Assembly: GCA_024235875.1 (NCBI GenBank)
Contig: JACKLP010000001.1
Span: 310,001-374,000, forward strand
Reading direction: 5' to 3'
DNA: 64,000 nucleotides
From: Burkholderiaceae bacterium
GTDB lineage: Bacteria > Pseudomonadota > Gammaproteobacteria > Burkholderiales > Burkholderiaceae_E
Below the pieces are notes generated by a model, which did not search any database, was not told the origin of the DNA, and saw only the letters and a list, made by a program, of their open reading frames with translations. This document shows positions 16,585 to 28,406 of the stretch, piece after piece (within the stretch, counting starts at the first letter, position 1; every line of letters begins with the position of its first letter). Position numbers and translations under genes: made by a program.

Positions 16585-18642
16585 TCACCGGCCTGGCAGG
16601 TTCGGGTAGCGGATTTCCTCGACCATCGCCAGCGTCGACGCGGCCGGACGCGGCGTGAGCAGGCTCACGGCAATGATCGTCGCGAAGCCGACCGGTACGC
16701 CGAAGACCCCCGCCGAGATCGGCTCGATATCCCACCATCGGCTCGTGATCGGCTCGCTGCGCGCGATCCCGTGGATGAACTCGCGCAATGCCGGATGGGT
16801 GATGCTCATGTAGTAGAAGCTCGTCAGGAAGCCGGCGATCATCCCGGCGACCGCACCCAGGCCGGTGGCGCGCTTCCAGAAGATGCCGAGCACGAGCGCC
16901 GGGAAGAATCCCGACGCGGCCAGCGAGAAGGCGGCGCCCACCATGAACAGGATCTCGCCGGCACGCTGGGCCGCCGTGACCGCCGCCAGGACCGCGACAA
17001 CCAGCAGCAGGATCTTGGAGAGCAGTACCCGCCGCGCACTGGGCGCACCCGGGTCGATGACCCGGTAATAGGTGTCGTGGGCCAGGGCGTTGGTGATGGT
17101 GAGCAAGAGCCCGTCGGCCGTGGACAGCGCGGCGGCCAGGCCGCCCGCCGCCACCAGGCCGGAGATCACATAGGGAAGGCCCGCGATCTCCGGTGCCGCG
17201 AGCACCACGATGTCCTCGCCGATCATCAGCTCCGCACGCTGAACGATGCCGTCGAGATTGATGTCGATGAGCGATAGCAAGGAAGGATCGACACGCTGCC
17301 ATTGTTCGACCCAGGCCGGCAGGCTGCCGAACGAGGTCCCGACGACATCCGTATAGACCACGTACTTCACCAGCACGGCGAGCGCCGGCGCGGTGAAATA
17401 CAGAAGGCAGATGAAGATCAGGGACCAGGTCACCGAGCCCCTGGCGGCCCTTACGGTCGGCGTGGTGTAGGAGCGCATCAGGATGTGGGGCAAGGCAGCC
17501 GTGCCGATCATCAGACAGAACATCAGCGCCAGGAAGTTGCGTCGGCCCGCATCCCTTTCGCGCTCGTCCTTGCCTGGAAAGGCCTCGCCGTGGCGCACCG
17601 GGGGTGACGCGCGGGCCCCCTGCGCCATCTCGGTCTGCCAACGCCGCTTGGCGGCGCGGATGTCGACCGGGTATTCGAGGATGTCCCGCTCGGCGCGCCG
17701 GATCTCGGCGCGATCGCCCGAAGAACGGGCCTTGACCATGCGGACCTCGAGCTCACGCCGGCCATCCACGTAGGCGCGCTCGGGATTGACCATCCTGAGC
17801 CTGGCCGCCTCGGCCCGCTCCCGGAACAAGGCCCGTGCCTCGAGTTCGGCCGGGTCGCCGAGCAGCCTCTCCTCGATCTGGGTGACCGCCTTGAGCTGGG
17901 TGCCATAGGCGAACTGGGGCAACGGCACGCCGGTGAGCTTGACCGACAGCCAGACCACCGGGATCGTGTAGGCGATGATCAACACGATGTACTGCGCGAC
18001 CTGCGTCCAGGTGACGGCCCGCATCCCGCCCAGGAAGGAGCAGACGATGATTCCGGCAAGCCCGAGGAAGATCCCCACCTGGAACTCGACGCCGGTCAGG
18101 CGCGTCGTGATCAGCCCGACGCCATAGATCTGGGCCACCAGGTAGGCGAACGAGCAGACCAACACCACCGAGACCCCGACGAGCCGGGCGATGTGGCCGC
18201 CGTAGCGCGCCCCGAGGAAATCCGGAATGGTGAAACGACCGAAGCGCCGCAGGTAGGGAGCCAGGAACAGCGCCACGAGCACGTAGCCGCCGGTCCAACC
18301 CATGATGAAGGCCAGGCCCGAATACCCCCGCGCGTACAAGCCGCCCGCCAGCGAGATGAACGAGGCGGCCGACATCCAGTCGGCCCCGGTCGCCATGCCG
18401 TTGAACATGGCGGGCACGCGGCGCCCGGCCACGTAGTACTCGTCCGGATCGTTGGTGCGGCTGACCACGCCGATCGTCGCGTAGAGCACGATGGTCGCGC
18501 CCAGGAACACGTAGCCGATCGTCGCGCGCGACATGCCGAGCTTCTCGAGCAGGCCCAGGACCACGACGAAGACGATGAACCCGAGCGTGTAGAACGCATA
18601 GATTCGCCGCAACCTGGCGCCGTAGTCGCGTTGGCGGCCCAC
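16585..18642 (-). CDS. Sodium:solute symporter, acetate/short-chain carboxylate type (VC_2705-like)
   Basis: A 685-residue SSS-family transporter with about 13 membrane segments. The N-terminal part carries ATGADWMSAASFISLAGGLY and the core GWTGGYVLVALFLAPYLRRFG, both typical of ActP-like symporters. A charged cytoplasmic insertion of about 120 residues (roughly 255-370) separates two membrane blocks, as in the VC_2705 subfamily. The start is a GTG at 18642, two bases after the stop of the DUF4212 gene, with GAGGA upstream. Together with DUF4212 and acs it forms an acetate uptake and activation operon. Acetate is the inferred substrate from context. Confidence 0.87.
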   Translation of the reverse strand: MGRQRDYGARLRRIYAFYTLGFIVFVVVLGLLEKLGMSRATIGYVFLGATIVLYATIGVVSRTNDPDEYYVAGRRVPAMFNGMATGADWMSAASFISLAGGLYARGYSGLAFIMGWTGGYVLVALFLAPYLRRFGRFTIPDFLGARYGGHIARLVGVSVVLVCSFAYLVAQIYGVGLITTRLTGVEFQVGIFLGLAGIIVCSFLGGMRAVTWTQVAQYIVLIIAYTIPVVWLSVKLTGVPLPQFAYGTQLKAVTQIEERLLGDPAELEARALFRERAEAARLRMVNPERAYVDGRRELEVRMVKARSSGDRAEIRRAERDILEYPVDIRAAKRRWQTEMAQGARASPPVRHGEAFPGKDERERDAGRRNFLALMFCLMIGTAALPHILMRSYTTPTVRAARGSVTWSLIFICLLYFTAPALAVLVKYVVYTDVVGTSFGSLPAWVEQWQRVDPSLLSLIDINLDGIVQRAELMIGEDIVVLAAPEIAGLPYVISGLVAAGGLAAALSTADGLLLTITNALAHDTYYRVIDPGAPSARRVLLSKILLLVVAVLAAVTAAQRAGEILFMVGAAFSLAASGFFPALVLGIFWKRATGLGAVAGMIAGFLTSFYYMSITHPALREFIHGIARSEPITSRWWDIEPISAGVFGVPVGFATIIAVSLLTPRPAASTLAMVEEIRYPNLPGR

Positions 18643-18644
18643 GA

Positions 18645-18926
18645 TCAGGCGTCCTCGGGCTCTTCGAAACCGTAGCGCCGGTCGAGCCGGCGCATCGCGC
18701 GCTCATAGATCGCGACGATCGCGATGAACACGAACAGGGCTCCCTGCGCGCCGACCCAGAATGAAAACGGCCAGCCGAAGAAATCGAAGCTGAGATCACG
18801 CGCGAAATAGGTCGCGACGAACCCGACCACGAACCAGAGCGCCAACAGGATCGCGGTCAGCGTGAGCACGCGACGCCAGTACCGGCGCCGGCGGAGCACT
18901 TCGTCGGAGAGATCTGGATGTTCCAT
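18645..18926 (-). CDS. DUF4212 small subunit of sodium/substrate symporter
   Basis: A 93-residue inner-membrane protein with two hydrophobic segments (VLTLTAILLALWFVVGFVATYFA and FWVGAQGALFVFIAIVAIY) and a charged C-terminus. It matches the DUF4212 family, which is almost always encoded immediately before an SSS symporter and is thought to be its small subunit. ATG at 18926 fits family length; a GTG at 18968 would extend it by 14 residues. It lies between acs and the symporter on the same strand. Confidence 0.85.
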   Translation of the reverse strand: MEHPDLSDEVLRRRRYWRRVLTLTAILLALWFVVGFVATYFARDLSFDFFGWPFSFWVGAQGALFVFIAIVAIYERAMRRLDRRYGFEEPEDA

Positions 18927-19044
18927 CGCCGCGGCACCGGATATCGGTTCGCCAGACCTGGCGCTCACGGCCGAACAAGTCTGCCCGGCAGCGAGCGATG
19001 CTCGCCCCCGGGCTCGACGCCAACCGGCCGCGCCGTCGCGGCGA

Positions 19045-21027
<1,983 letters not shown>

Positions 21028-21372
21028 GTGTTCCCCTCGCTCCGGTGACGTGTATTCGTTGCGGTCGGCGGCCTTCGGCCATTCGCCGATGACAACCCGA
21101 TTGACGGCGACCATATGGAAGCCGGCTTACGATCAACTTACTGCCTGGCGACGAGACCGCCCGACGACCGCGCACCGCCCGCGCCAGGCAAGCCCGAGTG
21201 CGGCGGGCCGACCGACCTTCTGGGCTAGAATCGGCTCGGCCAGGCAGGCCCGGCATTCGCAGCCCTCGGGGCCCGATGCCATCAAGTTTACGGCCGGCTG
21301 CGGTTGCCGCCAACACGCTTCAAAGTCAATCGGATCACCGCCGCCAGCAGGCCGGCGCGAAGGACAGGAACC
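21028..21372. other. Divergent intergenic region between acs and fumarase
   Basis: About 345 bases with no credible gene. It must hold the promoters of acs (left) and fumarase (right). TAGAAT at 21226-21231 is a possible -10 box for fumarase, but no convincing -35 box lies 16-18 bases upstream. AGGA just before 21373 is the fumarase ribosome binding site. Confidence 0.45.
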
Positions 21373-22896
21373 ATGACCGTCATCAAAGAAGACGACCTGA
21401 TCGAAACGGTCGCCGCCGCGCTCCAGTACATCAGCTACTACCATCCGGCCGACTACATCGAGCACCTGGTACGTGCCTACGACGCCGAGAAGAGTCCGGC
21501 GGCACGCGACGCGATCGCGCAGATCCTCACCAATTCGCGCATGTGTGCCGAAGGCAAGCGACCGCTGTGCCAGGACACAGGCATCGTCAATGTCTTCCTC
21601 AAGGTGGGCATGGGCGTGCGATTCGAGGGCTTCAAGGGCACACTGGCCGACGCCGTCAACGAAGGCGTACGCCGCGGCTACCTGAACCCGGACAATACGC
21701 TGCGCGCCTCCGTCGTGGCCGATCCCGAATTCGAGCGCAAGAACACACGCGACAACACCCCGGCCGTGATCCACACCGAAATCGTGGCCGGCGACCGGCT
21801 CGACGTGACCGTGGCCGCCAAGGGCGGTGGCTCGGAGAACAAGTCCAAGCTGGTCATGCTGAATCCGTCCGACTCGGTCGTGGACTGGGTGCTCAAGACA
21901 GTCCCGACCATGGGTGCAGGCTGGTGTCCGCCGGGCATGCTGGGCATCGGAATCGGCGGCACCGCGGAGAAAGCCGCGATGATGGCCAAGGAGGCCCTGA
22001 TGGACCCGGTCGACATGACTGACCTGCTGGCCCGTGGCCCGAGCTCCAAGCTCGAGGAACTGCGTATCGAGCTCTATGAAAAGGTCAACGCACTGGGAAT
22101 CGGGGCGCAGGGGCTAGGCGGCCTGACCACCGTCCTGGATGTCAAGATCCAGATGTATCCGACCCACGCGGCCTCCAAGCCAGTCGCGATGATCCCGAAC
22201 TGCGCGGCCACCCGGCACGCTCACGTGACCATGGACGGCTCCGGCCCGGCCTATTGCGAGCCCCCGGACCTTTCGCTGTGGCCAACGATCGGTTGGACGC
22301 CGGACTACGACAAATCGTTGCCGGTTGACCTGAACGCCTTGACGCCGGCGCAGGTTGCCTCCTGGCAACCCGGCCAGACCCTGTTGCTATCGGGCCGCAT
22401 GCTCACCGGGCGCGACGCCGCCCACAAACGAATCGCCGACATGCTGGCCAAGGGCGAGCAGCTGCCGGTCGATTTCAAGAACCGGGTCATCTACTACGTC
22501 GGCCCGGTCGATCCGGTGCGCGACGAAGCCGTCGGCCCGGCGGGCCCCACGACCTCGACACGCATGGACAAGTTCACCGAGACCATGCTGGGGCAGGCAG
22601 GACTGATCGCGATGGTCGGCAAGGCCGAGCGGGGTCCGGTCGCGATCGAGGCGATCAAGCGCCACAAGGCCGCCTATCTGATGGCCGTCGGTGGCGCCGC
22701 ATACCTGGTCTCCAAGGCCATCCGGTCGTCCAAGGTCCTGGCCTTCGAGGATCTCGGCATGGAGGCGATCTACGAGTTCGACGTCAAGGACATGCCGGTC
22801 ACGGTCGCCGTCGATGCCAACGGTACCTCGGTCCACGAGACCGGGCCGCGCGAATGGCAGACGCGGATCGGCAAGATCCCGGTCGTCCAGCGCTGA
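21373..22896 (+). CDS. fum: Fumarate hydratase, class I (iron-sulfur dependent)
   Basis: A 507-residue class I fumarase, which interconverts fumarate and malate in the citric acid cycle using a [4Fe-4S] cluster. The N-terminal catalytic region has cluster cysteines in LCQDTG (Cys66), GWCPPG and PNCAATRH. The C-terminal fumarase domain has GPAGPTTSTRMD. ATG at 21373 with AGGA upstream gives the family length. It is a single-gene unit, divergent from acs and convergent with the ABC transporter. Its oxygen-labile cluster depends on machinery such as the ISC operon found in this window. Confidence 0.95.
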   Translation: MTVIKEDDLIETVAAALQYISYYHPADYIEHLVRAYDAEKSPAARDAIAQILTNSRMCAEGKRPLCQDTGIVNVFLKVGMGVRFEGFKGTLADAVNEGVRRGYLNPDNTLRASVVADPEFERKNTRDNTPAVIHTEIVAGDRLDVTVAAKGGGSENKSKLVMLNPSDSVVDWVLKTVPTMGAGWCPPGMLGIGIGGTAEKAAMMAKEALMDPVDMTDLLARGPSSKLEELRIELYEKVNALGIGAQGLGGLTTVLDVKIQMYPTHAASKPVAMIPNCAATRHAHVTMDGSGPAYCEPPDLSLWPTIGWTPDYDKSLPVDLNALTPAQVASWQPGQTLLLSGRMLTGRDAAHKRIADMLAKGEQLPVDFKNRVIYYVGPVDPVRDEAVGPAGPTTSTRMDKFTETMLGQAGLIAMVGKAERGPVAIEAIKRHKAAYLMAVGGAAYLVSKAIRSSKVLAFEDLGMEAIYEFDVKDMPVTVAVDANGTSVHETGPREWQTRIGKIPVVQR

Positions 22897-22950
22897 CCCG
22901 GACCGACGGCGCGCGCGCCGCCGCCACGCCCGCCAATCGGGCATCGGCCG

Positions 22951-24627
22951 CTATGCGTGCTGCCCGAAGGCGAAATGCCGGCCGGGCGCCGCCTCGAACA
23001 AGGCCCTCGTGTACTCGTGCTGCGGATCGCCGAAGATCTTCGCGGCCGGACCGTACTCGACGACCTCGCCCTTGGACATCACCGCGACCTGATCGCAGAC
23101 CTGGGCCGCGACCCGAAGGTCGTGGGTGATGAACAGCATGGCCAAGTGCAAGGTGTTGCGGATTTCCTCGAGCAACTCGAGGACTTGCGCCTGCACCGAG
23201 ACGTCGAGGGCCGACACGGCCTCGTCGGCGATCAGCAGTTCGGGATCCATGGCCAGCGCGCGCGCAATGCAGATGCGCTGACGCTGACCGCCCGAGAATT
23301 GGTGCGGAAACCGATCGAGCGAGTCGGGATCCAGCCTGACCAGCTTCATCAGGCGCCGCGCCCGGGCGATCGCGTCGTCGTGCGAGGTGCCGTAGTTCAT
23401 CGGCCCCTCGATGATCGAATCCCCGATGGTGCGCCGCGGGTTCAGGGACCGGTACGGATCCTGAAAGATGATCTGCACCTTGCGCCGAAGTTCCCGCAGG
23501 CGACGCGCGGGCATCTTGGCGATGTCGGTACCCGATAGCAGGATGCGCCCGTCGCTGGTTTCGATCAATCGAGCAATGCAGCGCGCAACGGTCGACTTGC
23601 CCGAGCCCGACTCACCGACGATGCCCAGCGTCTCGCCCTTGCGGATTTCGATCGACACGTCGCGCGCGGCATCGACGACCCGCCCGCCACCAAAGAACCC
23701 CTCGGTGACATAGCGCTTGGCCAGCCCCTCGGTCTTGAGGACGATCGGCGCATCGGCTCCCGCCACCGAGGCGCGCTGCGGCGGCTCGTGGCTGGGAACG
23801 GCAGCGATCAGCATCTGGGTGTAAGGATGGGACGGACGCTGCAGCACGGTCTCGGTCGGGCCCATCTCGACCAGCTCTCCCTGCTTGAGCACGGCGACCC
23901 GGTCGGCGATCTCGGCCACGACCCCGAAATCGTGCGTGATGAACAGCACGCCGGTTCCACGATCACGCTGCAGTTCCTTGATCAGCTTCAGGGTCTGGGC
24001 CTGCGTCGTCACGTCGAGAGCGGTCGTCGGCTCGTCGGCGATGAGCAAGGCCGGCTCCAGGATGAGCGCCATTGCAATCATGATCCGTTGGCGTTGCCCG
24101 CCGGATAGCTGGTGCGGGAACGACGCGTACATGCGCGGCGGATCCGGCAGATGCACCTGCTCGATCATCTCGAGGATTCGGCTGCGGCGCTCGGCCGCGC
24201 CCAGGTCGGTGTGCTCCCGAAGTACTTCATCGATCTGGTCGCCACAGCGCATGACCGGATTGAGCGCGGTCATCGGCTCCTGGAAGATCATCCCCATGCG
24301 GGTACAGCGGAGCTGGCGAAGTCGGGCCTCGGTGGCACCGACCAGCTCTTCCGAGCTCAGGCGGACCGACCCCCCGACGACCGGCAAGGCCTTCGCCAGC
24401 AGGCCCATGACCGAGAACGCGATCACCGACTTGCCGGAGCCGGACTCGCCGACCAGACACAGGATCTCGCCGCGGCGCACCTCGAAGCTCACCGCCTCGA
24501 CGGCGTGCGCGCGATCGCCCCCCTTGGGCAGGCCGATGGTGAGATCGGTGACCTCGAGGACCGGCGCCTGGGCCGGCTCTTCGACAGCCGCATCGTCTTG
24601 CGGCGCGCTCGGGTTGGAATCGGTCAT
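22951..24627 (-). CDS. Oligopeptide/dipeptide ABC transporter, fused double ATPase
   Basis: A 558-residue protein carrying two complete ABC ATPase domains in tandem (DppD-DppF or YliA-like fusion). Each has Walker A GESGSGKS (near 58 and 350), a signature LSGGQRQR or FSGGQRQR, and Walker B with LLIADE. The oligopeptide-type C-terminal element is seen after the first domain (RPSHPYTQMLIAAVP) and near the end (DPQHEYTRALFEA). It energises the two permeases encoded just upstream. ATG at 24627 lies 13 bases after the permease stop. Substrate probably peptides or modified amino acids, given the neighbouring M81 peptidase. Confidence 0.93.
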   Translation of the reverse strand: MTDSNPSAPQDDAAVEEPAQAPVLEVTDLTIGLPKGGDRAHAVEAVSFEVRRGEILCLVGESGSGKSVIAFSVMGLLAKALPVVGGSVRLSSEELVGATEARLRQLRCTRMGMIFQEPMTALNPVMRCGDQIDEVLREHTDLGAAERRSRILEMIEQVHLPDPPRMYASFPHQLSGGQRQRIMIAMALILEPALLIADEPTTALDVTTQAQTLKLIKELQRDRGTGVLFITHDFGVVAEIADRVAVLKQGELVEMGPTETVLQRPSHPYTQMLIAAVPSHEPPQRASVAGADAPIVLKTEGLAKRYVTEGFFGGGRVVDAARDVSIEIRKGETLGIVGESGSGKSTVARCIARLIETSDGRILLSGTDIAKMPARRLRELRRKVQIIFQDPYRSLNPRRTIGDSIIEGPMNYGTSHDDAIARARRLMKLVRLDPDSLDRFPHQFSGGQRQRICIARALAMDPELLIADEAVSALDVSVQAQVLELLEEIRNTLHLAMLFITHDLRVAAQVCDQVAVMSKGEVVEYGPAAKIFGDPQHEYTRALFEAAPGRHFAFGQHA

Positions 24628-24640
24628 TTCGTTCGCCCGC

Positions 24641-25570
24641 TCAAAGCTTCTTGGACATACGCGGATCGAGCGTGTCTCGGAGGCCATCGCCGAGCATGTT
24701 GATCGCGAGCACGGAAAGCGTCAGGAAGACGCCCGGGAAGAAGATGTTGTGCGGATAGATCTGGAAGAACTGGCGCCCCTCGGCCATGATGTTGCCCCAG
24801 GTGGGTACCTCCGGCGGAATCCCGATCCCCAGGAAGCTGAGGATCGCCTCGATCAGGATGGCGGCTCCGCAAATGAAGGTTCCCTGCACGATCAGCGGCG
24901 CGATCGTGTTCGGTAGCACGTGGCGCCACAGGATCTTCGCCGTCGGCGTGCCGACCGATATCGCGGCCTCCACGTAGGGTTCCTCGCGGATCGTCAATAC
25001 GATCGAGCGGACCAGGCGCACGACGCGCGGGACCTCCGGAATGGTGATCGCGAAGATCACGGTCGACAGACTCGCGCCGGAGAGCGAGACGAGCGCGATC
25101 GCGAGCAATATCGCCGGTATCGCCATCAGCCCGTCCATGATGCGCATGACGATTCCATCGAGCCATCGGAAGTAGCCGGCGACCAGCCCGATCCCCAGCC
25201 CGATCGCCACGCTCAGTACCGCCACCGAGACGCCGACGATCAGGGAGATCCGGGCGCCGTAGACCACCCGCGCGAACACGTCCCGGCCAAGGCTGTCGGT
25301 CCCCATGTGGGCCACGATCTTGATCTTGTTGCCGTCGTCGTCTCGGATCGTCGATTCGAAGCCCGGCGTCTTGTTCCGGTTGGCCGGATTGATCTCGGTC
25401 GGATTCAGCGAGGTGATCGAGGGCGCGAACACGCCCATCAGCGCGACCAGCGCGAAGATCAGGCCACCGATGATCACGCTCGGGTGGCGCACGAGACGCG
25501 CCCAGGCCGAGGGCTTGACCGGCCGCTCGAGCGACTCGGCCGACTCCGGGGATATCGCCGCAGATGCCAC
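24641..25570 (-). CDS. Peptide-type ABC transporter permease (DppC-like)
   Basis: A 309-residue inner-membrane permease with about six segments. It has the N-terminal OppC-type segment, the LGTDxLGRD-like motif (MGTDSLGRDVFARVVYGAR) and the EAA-type cytoplasmic loop (EAAISVGTPTAKILWRHVLPN). GTG start at 25570 with AGGAG six bases upstream. It lies eight bases after the DppB-like gene and 13 before the ATPase gene. Confidence 0.92.
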   Translation of the reverse strand: MASAAISPESAESLERPVKPSAWARLVRHPSVIIGGLIFALVALMGVFAPSITSLNPTEINPANRNKTPGFESTIRDDDGNKIKIVAHMGTDSLGRDVFARVVYGARISLIVGVSVAVLSVAIGLGIGLVAGYFRWLDGIVMRIMDGLMAIPAILLAIALVSLSGASLSTVIFAITIPEVPRVVRLVRSIVLTIREEPYVEAAISVGTPTAKILWRHVLPNTIAPLIVQGTFICGAAILIEAILSFLGIGIPPEVPTWGNIMAEGRQFFQIYPHNIFFPGVFLTLSVLAINMLGDGLRDTLDPRMSKKL

Positions 25571-25578
25571 GGGTTCTC

Positions 25579-26520
25579 CTAGTAGCGGATGCGAGGATCG
25601 AGCACGGTATAGAGCAGATCGATCACGAGATTGATGACGACGTAGACCACCGAGAACAGCAGGATCATGGTCTGGACGGTGGGATAGTCGCGCCCGAGCA
25701 CCGCGTCCACGGTCAGACTACCGAGACCGGGAATCGCGAATACGCTCTCAGTCACGACCACGCCGCTGATCAGGACCGCGATCGCGATGCCGATCACTGT
25801 CACGATCGGCACGGCGGCATTGCGAAGCGCATGGCGAATCAGGACCTTGAGTTGCGGCAGACCCTTGGCACGCGCCGTGCGCACATAGTCTTCGTTGAGC
25901 ACCTCGAGCACGCTGGTCCGGGTCATGCGGGCGATCAGCGCCACGAAGATCACGGCCAGTGCCGCCGACGGCATGATCAAGCGGTGGATGAAGCCGCCGA
26001 AACCCTCGGCCAATCGCTGGTAGCCCTGGACCGGAAACCAGCCCAGCCGAACGGCGAACACGTACATCAGCAGATAGCCGATCACGAACACCGGCACCGA
26101 GAACCCGACCACGGAGAAGCCCATCACGATCCGATCGATCCAGGAACCCTGCTTGTACGCCGCCACGGTCCCCAGCGGCACCGCGATCGCGCAGGCGATG
26201 ATGATCGTAAAGACAGCCAGCGCGAGGGTCGGCTCCACGCGTTCGGCGATCAGGTCGGCGACCGGCATCTTGTAATAGAACGACTCGCCGAAATCACCGG
26301 TGAGAATATTGCCGATCCAGATGCCGAACTGCACGACCATCGGGCGATCGAGCCCGAGCTTGTCGCGAATCTGAGCGATATCGGCGGCCGTGGCCGCATC
26401 GCCGGCAATGATCGCGGCGGGATCGCCCGGCGTCAGCCGCAGCATCAGGAAGACGACGACGGCGACCACGAGCATCACCGGAATCGTGGCCAGCAAGCGC
26501 CGAAGAAGGTAGGTCCACAT
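25579..26520 (-). CDS. Peptide-type ABC transporter permease (DppB-like)
   Basis: A 313-residue inner-membrane permease with about six segments. It begins MWTYLLRRLLATIPVML, the standard DppB N-terminus, and has LRLTPGDPA and the EAA-type loop (DYVRTARAKGLPQLKVLIRHALRNA). ATG at 26520 is preferred to an in-frame GTG at 26559. It follows the binding protein after 111 bases that contain a hairpin terminator, so its expression is probably lower than that of the binding protein. Confidence 0.92.
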   Translation of the reverse strand: MWTYLLRRLLATIPVMLVVAVVVFLMLRLTPGDPAAIIAGDAATAADIAQIRDKLGLDRPMVVQFGIWIGNILTGDFGESFYYKMPVADLIAERVEPTLALAVFTIIIACAIAVPLGTVAAYKQGSWIDRIVMGFSVVGFSVPVFVIGYLLMYVFAVRLGWFPVQGYQRLAEGFGGFIHRLIMPSAALAVIFVALIARMTRTSVLEVLNEDYVRTARAKGLPQLKVLIRHALRNAAVPIVTVIGIAIAVLISGVVVTESVFAIPGLGSLTVDAVLGRDYPTVQTMILLFSVVYVVINLVIDLLYTVLDPRIRY

Positions 26521-26589
26521 CGAGCAAAACCCGAAAAGGCGCGCATCGCACGCGCTCACGAACCTGGATCGGTCCGCTTGAGTCGATCG

Positions 26590-26622
26590 AAAAGCGGCCC
26601 GCCGAAACCGTCGGCGGGCCGC
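26590..26622 (-). terminator. Intrinsic terminator/attenuator between binding protein and permease genes
   Basis: A perfect 12-bp stem (26594-26605 with 26611-26622) around a 5-base loop, followed on the minus strand by TTTT. It lies just downstream of the substrate-binding-protein stop and upstream of the permease. Partial termination here would give the usual excess of binding protein over membrane components. Confidence 0.8.
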
Positions 26623-26631
26623 CTCGAGGCC

Positions 26632-28206
26632 CTACTGCTTCTTGTAGCCCCAGAACACCGTCACGGACGCCTCGGGCGCGCCGGTGATGTTCTTGCGCAT
26701 CGCGGTGATGCCATACCATTGGCCAAGCCAGATGTGCGTCGGGTACTCGGCGACCCGCATCTGGAGCTTCTCGACGATCGCGAGCTGCTTCTTGGGATCG
26801 GCCTCATCGGCGAACTGGTCTCGCAGCGCCTGGATCTGCTTGTCGCAGGGCCAGCCGAACAAGGCCTTGTCGCAGGCCGCGTTCAGGAAGGGCTGCGCGA
26901 CCGGGTTGGCGTTGTCGACCGCCGCCCAGGCCGTCAGGAAGGCGTTCCAACCGCCCTTCTCGGGCGGATCCTTCTTGGCGCGTCGCCCAACCAGGGTCTG
27001 CCAGTCCATCGACTGCATGTCGACCTTCATGCCGATCTTTTCCATCAGCGACTTGGCGACCGGCGCCAGATTGGCCAGCACGCCCACGTCGGTCGAGTGC
27101 ATCAGGACCACCGGCGTACCGTCGTAGCCGCCTTCCTTCAAGAGCTCGCGCGCCTTCTTGAAGTTCGACTCGAGCTTGTCGTCGAAGCCCTTGGTCGTGG
27201 CCAGCGGCGTGCCACAGATGAACATCGCCTTGCAGACCTTGTAGTACTTCGGATTGCCGATCACCGCCTTCAGGAAGTCTTCCTGGTTGAACGCATAGAG
27301 CAGCGCCTGGCGGATCTTGTCGTTGTTGAACGGCTTGTGAAGCACGTTGTAGCGGAAGGTGTACTGGAAGCCGAAGGGATTCAGATTGACGATCTTCAGG
27401 TTCGGGTCCTTCTCCATGACCGGCAGCAGGTCGTAGGAGGCGGACTCGATGACGTCGATCTCGCCCTTGGAGAGCGCATTCATCTGCGTCTGGGCGTCGC
27501 GGATCACTTTCCAGACGACCTTGTCGACGTTGACGACCTTGCCGCCCGAGAAACCGTCGTTGGGCTCGCTGCGCGGCTTGTATTTCGCGAACTTGGCGAA
27601 CACGGCCTTGTCGCCAGGCTTCCATTCGTCTTTCAGGAACACGAACGGCCCCGACCCGATGTACTCCTTGATCTGCTGGTTCGGCGGCGTGGCGGCGACA
27701 CGCGCCGGCATGATGAAGGGTACGTTCGAAGACGGCTTGCCGAGCGCCTGCAGGATCAGGCCCGTCGGCTTGTTCAGCAGGAACTGGAAGGTCTTGTCGT
27801 CGACCGCCTTCATTTCCTTGACGTAGCTCATCATCTTCTGGCCGAGCGCGTCCTTGGCCCCCCAGCGCTTGAGCGAGGCGATGACATCGGCACTGGTGAC
27901 CGGCTTGTCGTCATGGAACAGCAGCCCGTCGCGCAGCGTGAAGCTGTGCGTCAGGCCATCGGCCGAGACCTCGTGCTTGCCGACCATCTGCGGCTTGATC
28001 TCGCCCTTGTTGTCCATGCCGAACAACGTGTCGTAGACCATGTAGCCGTAGTTGCGCGACATGTAGGCCGTGGTGAAGATCGGATCGACGATCTTCAAGT
28101 CCGAGTGCATGACGACATTGAGCGTCGTCTCGGCCTGAACCGATCCGGCCGTCAGTACCGCAGCCAAGGCGGCTGCCTGCACCGAACGGCGCAACAGTTT
28201 CTTCAT
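26632..28206 (-). CDS. Periplasmic substrate-binding protein of peptide-type ABC transporter (SBP_bac_5)
   Basis: A 524-residue periplasmic binding protein of the peptide/opine/nickel family. The signal peptide MKKLLRRSVQAAALAAVLTA ends near SVQA-ET. Family features include the LKIVDPIFTTAY segment, SFTLRDGLLFHDDKPVTSADV and the RQALLYAFNQEDFLKAV block. A GGAGG element lies 13 bases before the ATG at 28206 but only seven before an in-frame GTG at 28212, so translation may begin two codons earlier. It is the first gene of the transporter operon and is divergent from an MlrC-like peptidase gene. Two free cysteine pairs occur (CKAMFICG, ACDKALFGWPC). Confidence 0.92.
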   Translation of the reverse strand: MKKLLRRSVQAAALAAVLTAGSVQAETTLNVVMHSDLKIVDPIFTTAYMSRNYGYMVYDTLFGMDNKGEIKPQMVGKHEVSADGLTHSFTLRDGLLFHDDKPVTSADVIASLKRWGAKDALGQKMMSYVKEMKAVDDKTFQFLLNKPTGLILQALGKPSSNVPFIMPARVAATPPNQQIKEYIGSGPFVFLKDEWKPGDKAVFAKFAKYKPRSEPNDGFSGGKVVNVDKVVWKVIRDAQTQMNALSKGEIDVIESASYDLLPVMEKDPNLKIVNLNPFGFQYTFRYNVLHKPFNNDKIRQALLYAFNQEDFLKAVIGNPKYYKVCKAMFICGTPLATTKGFDDKLESNFKKARELLKEGGYDGTPVVLMHSTDVGVLANLAPVAKSLMEKIGMKVDMQSMDWQTLVGRRAKKDPPEKGGWNAFLTAWAAVDNANPVAQPFLNAACDKALFGWPCDKQIQALRDQFADEADPKKQLAIVEKLQMRVAEYPTHIWLGQWYGITAMRKNITGAPEASVTVFWGYKKQ

Positions 28207-28406
28207 CGACACGTCATTTCCTCCGGGTTGTCGGGAGCAGGTCCCGTTCGCATGCTTGTTCGAGACCGCATCCGGCCTCCCTGCCGAGCACGATCCGTGT
28301 GGCACTCTAACCGCGCACGGCCGATCTTGACAAGCCGAAGCACTCCGGCACGGCGCCGCACGCCGCGCATAGAATCCAATCGATGTCAGCGCCTCAGGAG
28401 ACGGCA

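Noticed and set aside
16585..18642. The charged insertion in the symporter as a frameshift or fusion error
   Set aside because: The frame stays open and membrane segments resume normally. VC_2705-type symporters carry a similar insertion.
28327..28375. TTGACA and TAGAAT as a promoter for the M81 peptidase gene
   Set aside because: They are separated by 37 bases, far from the 16-18 needed.
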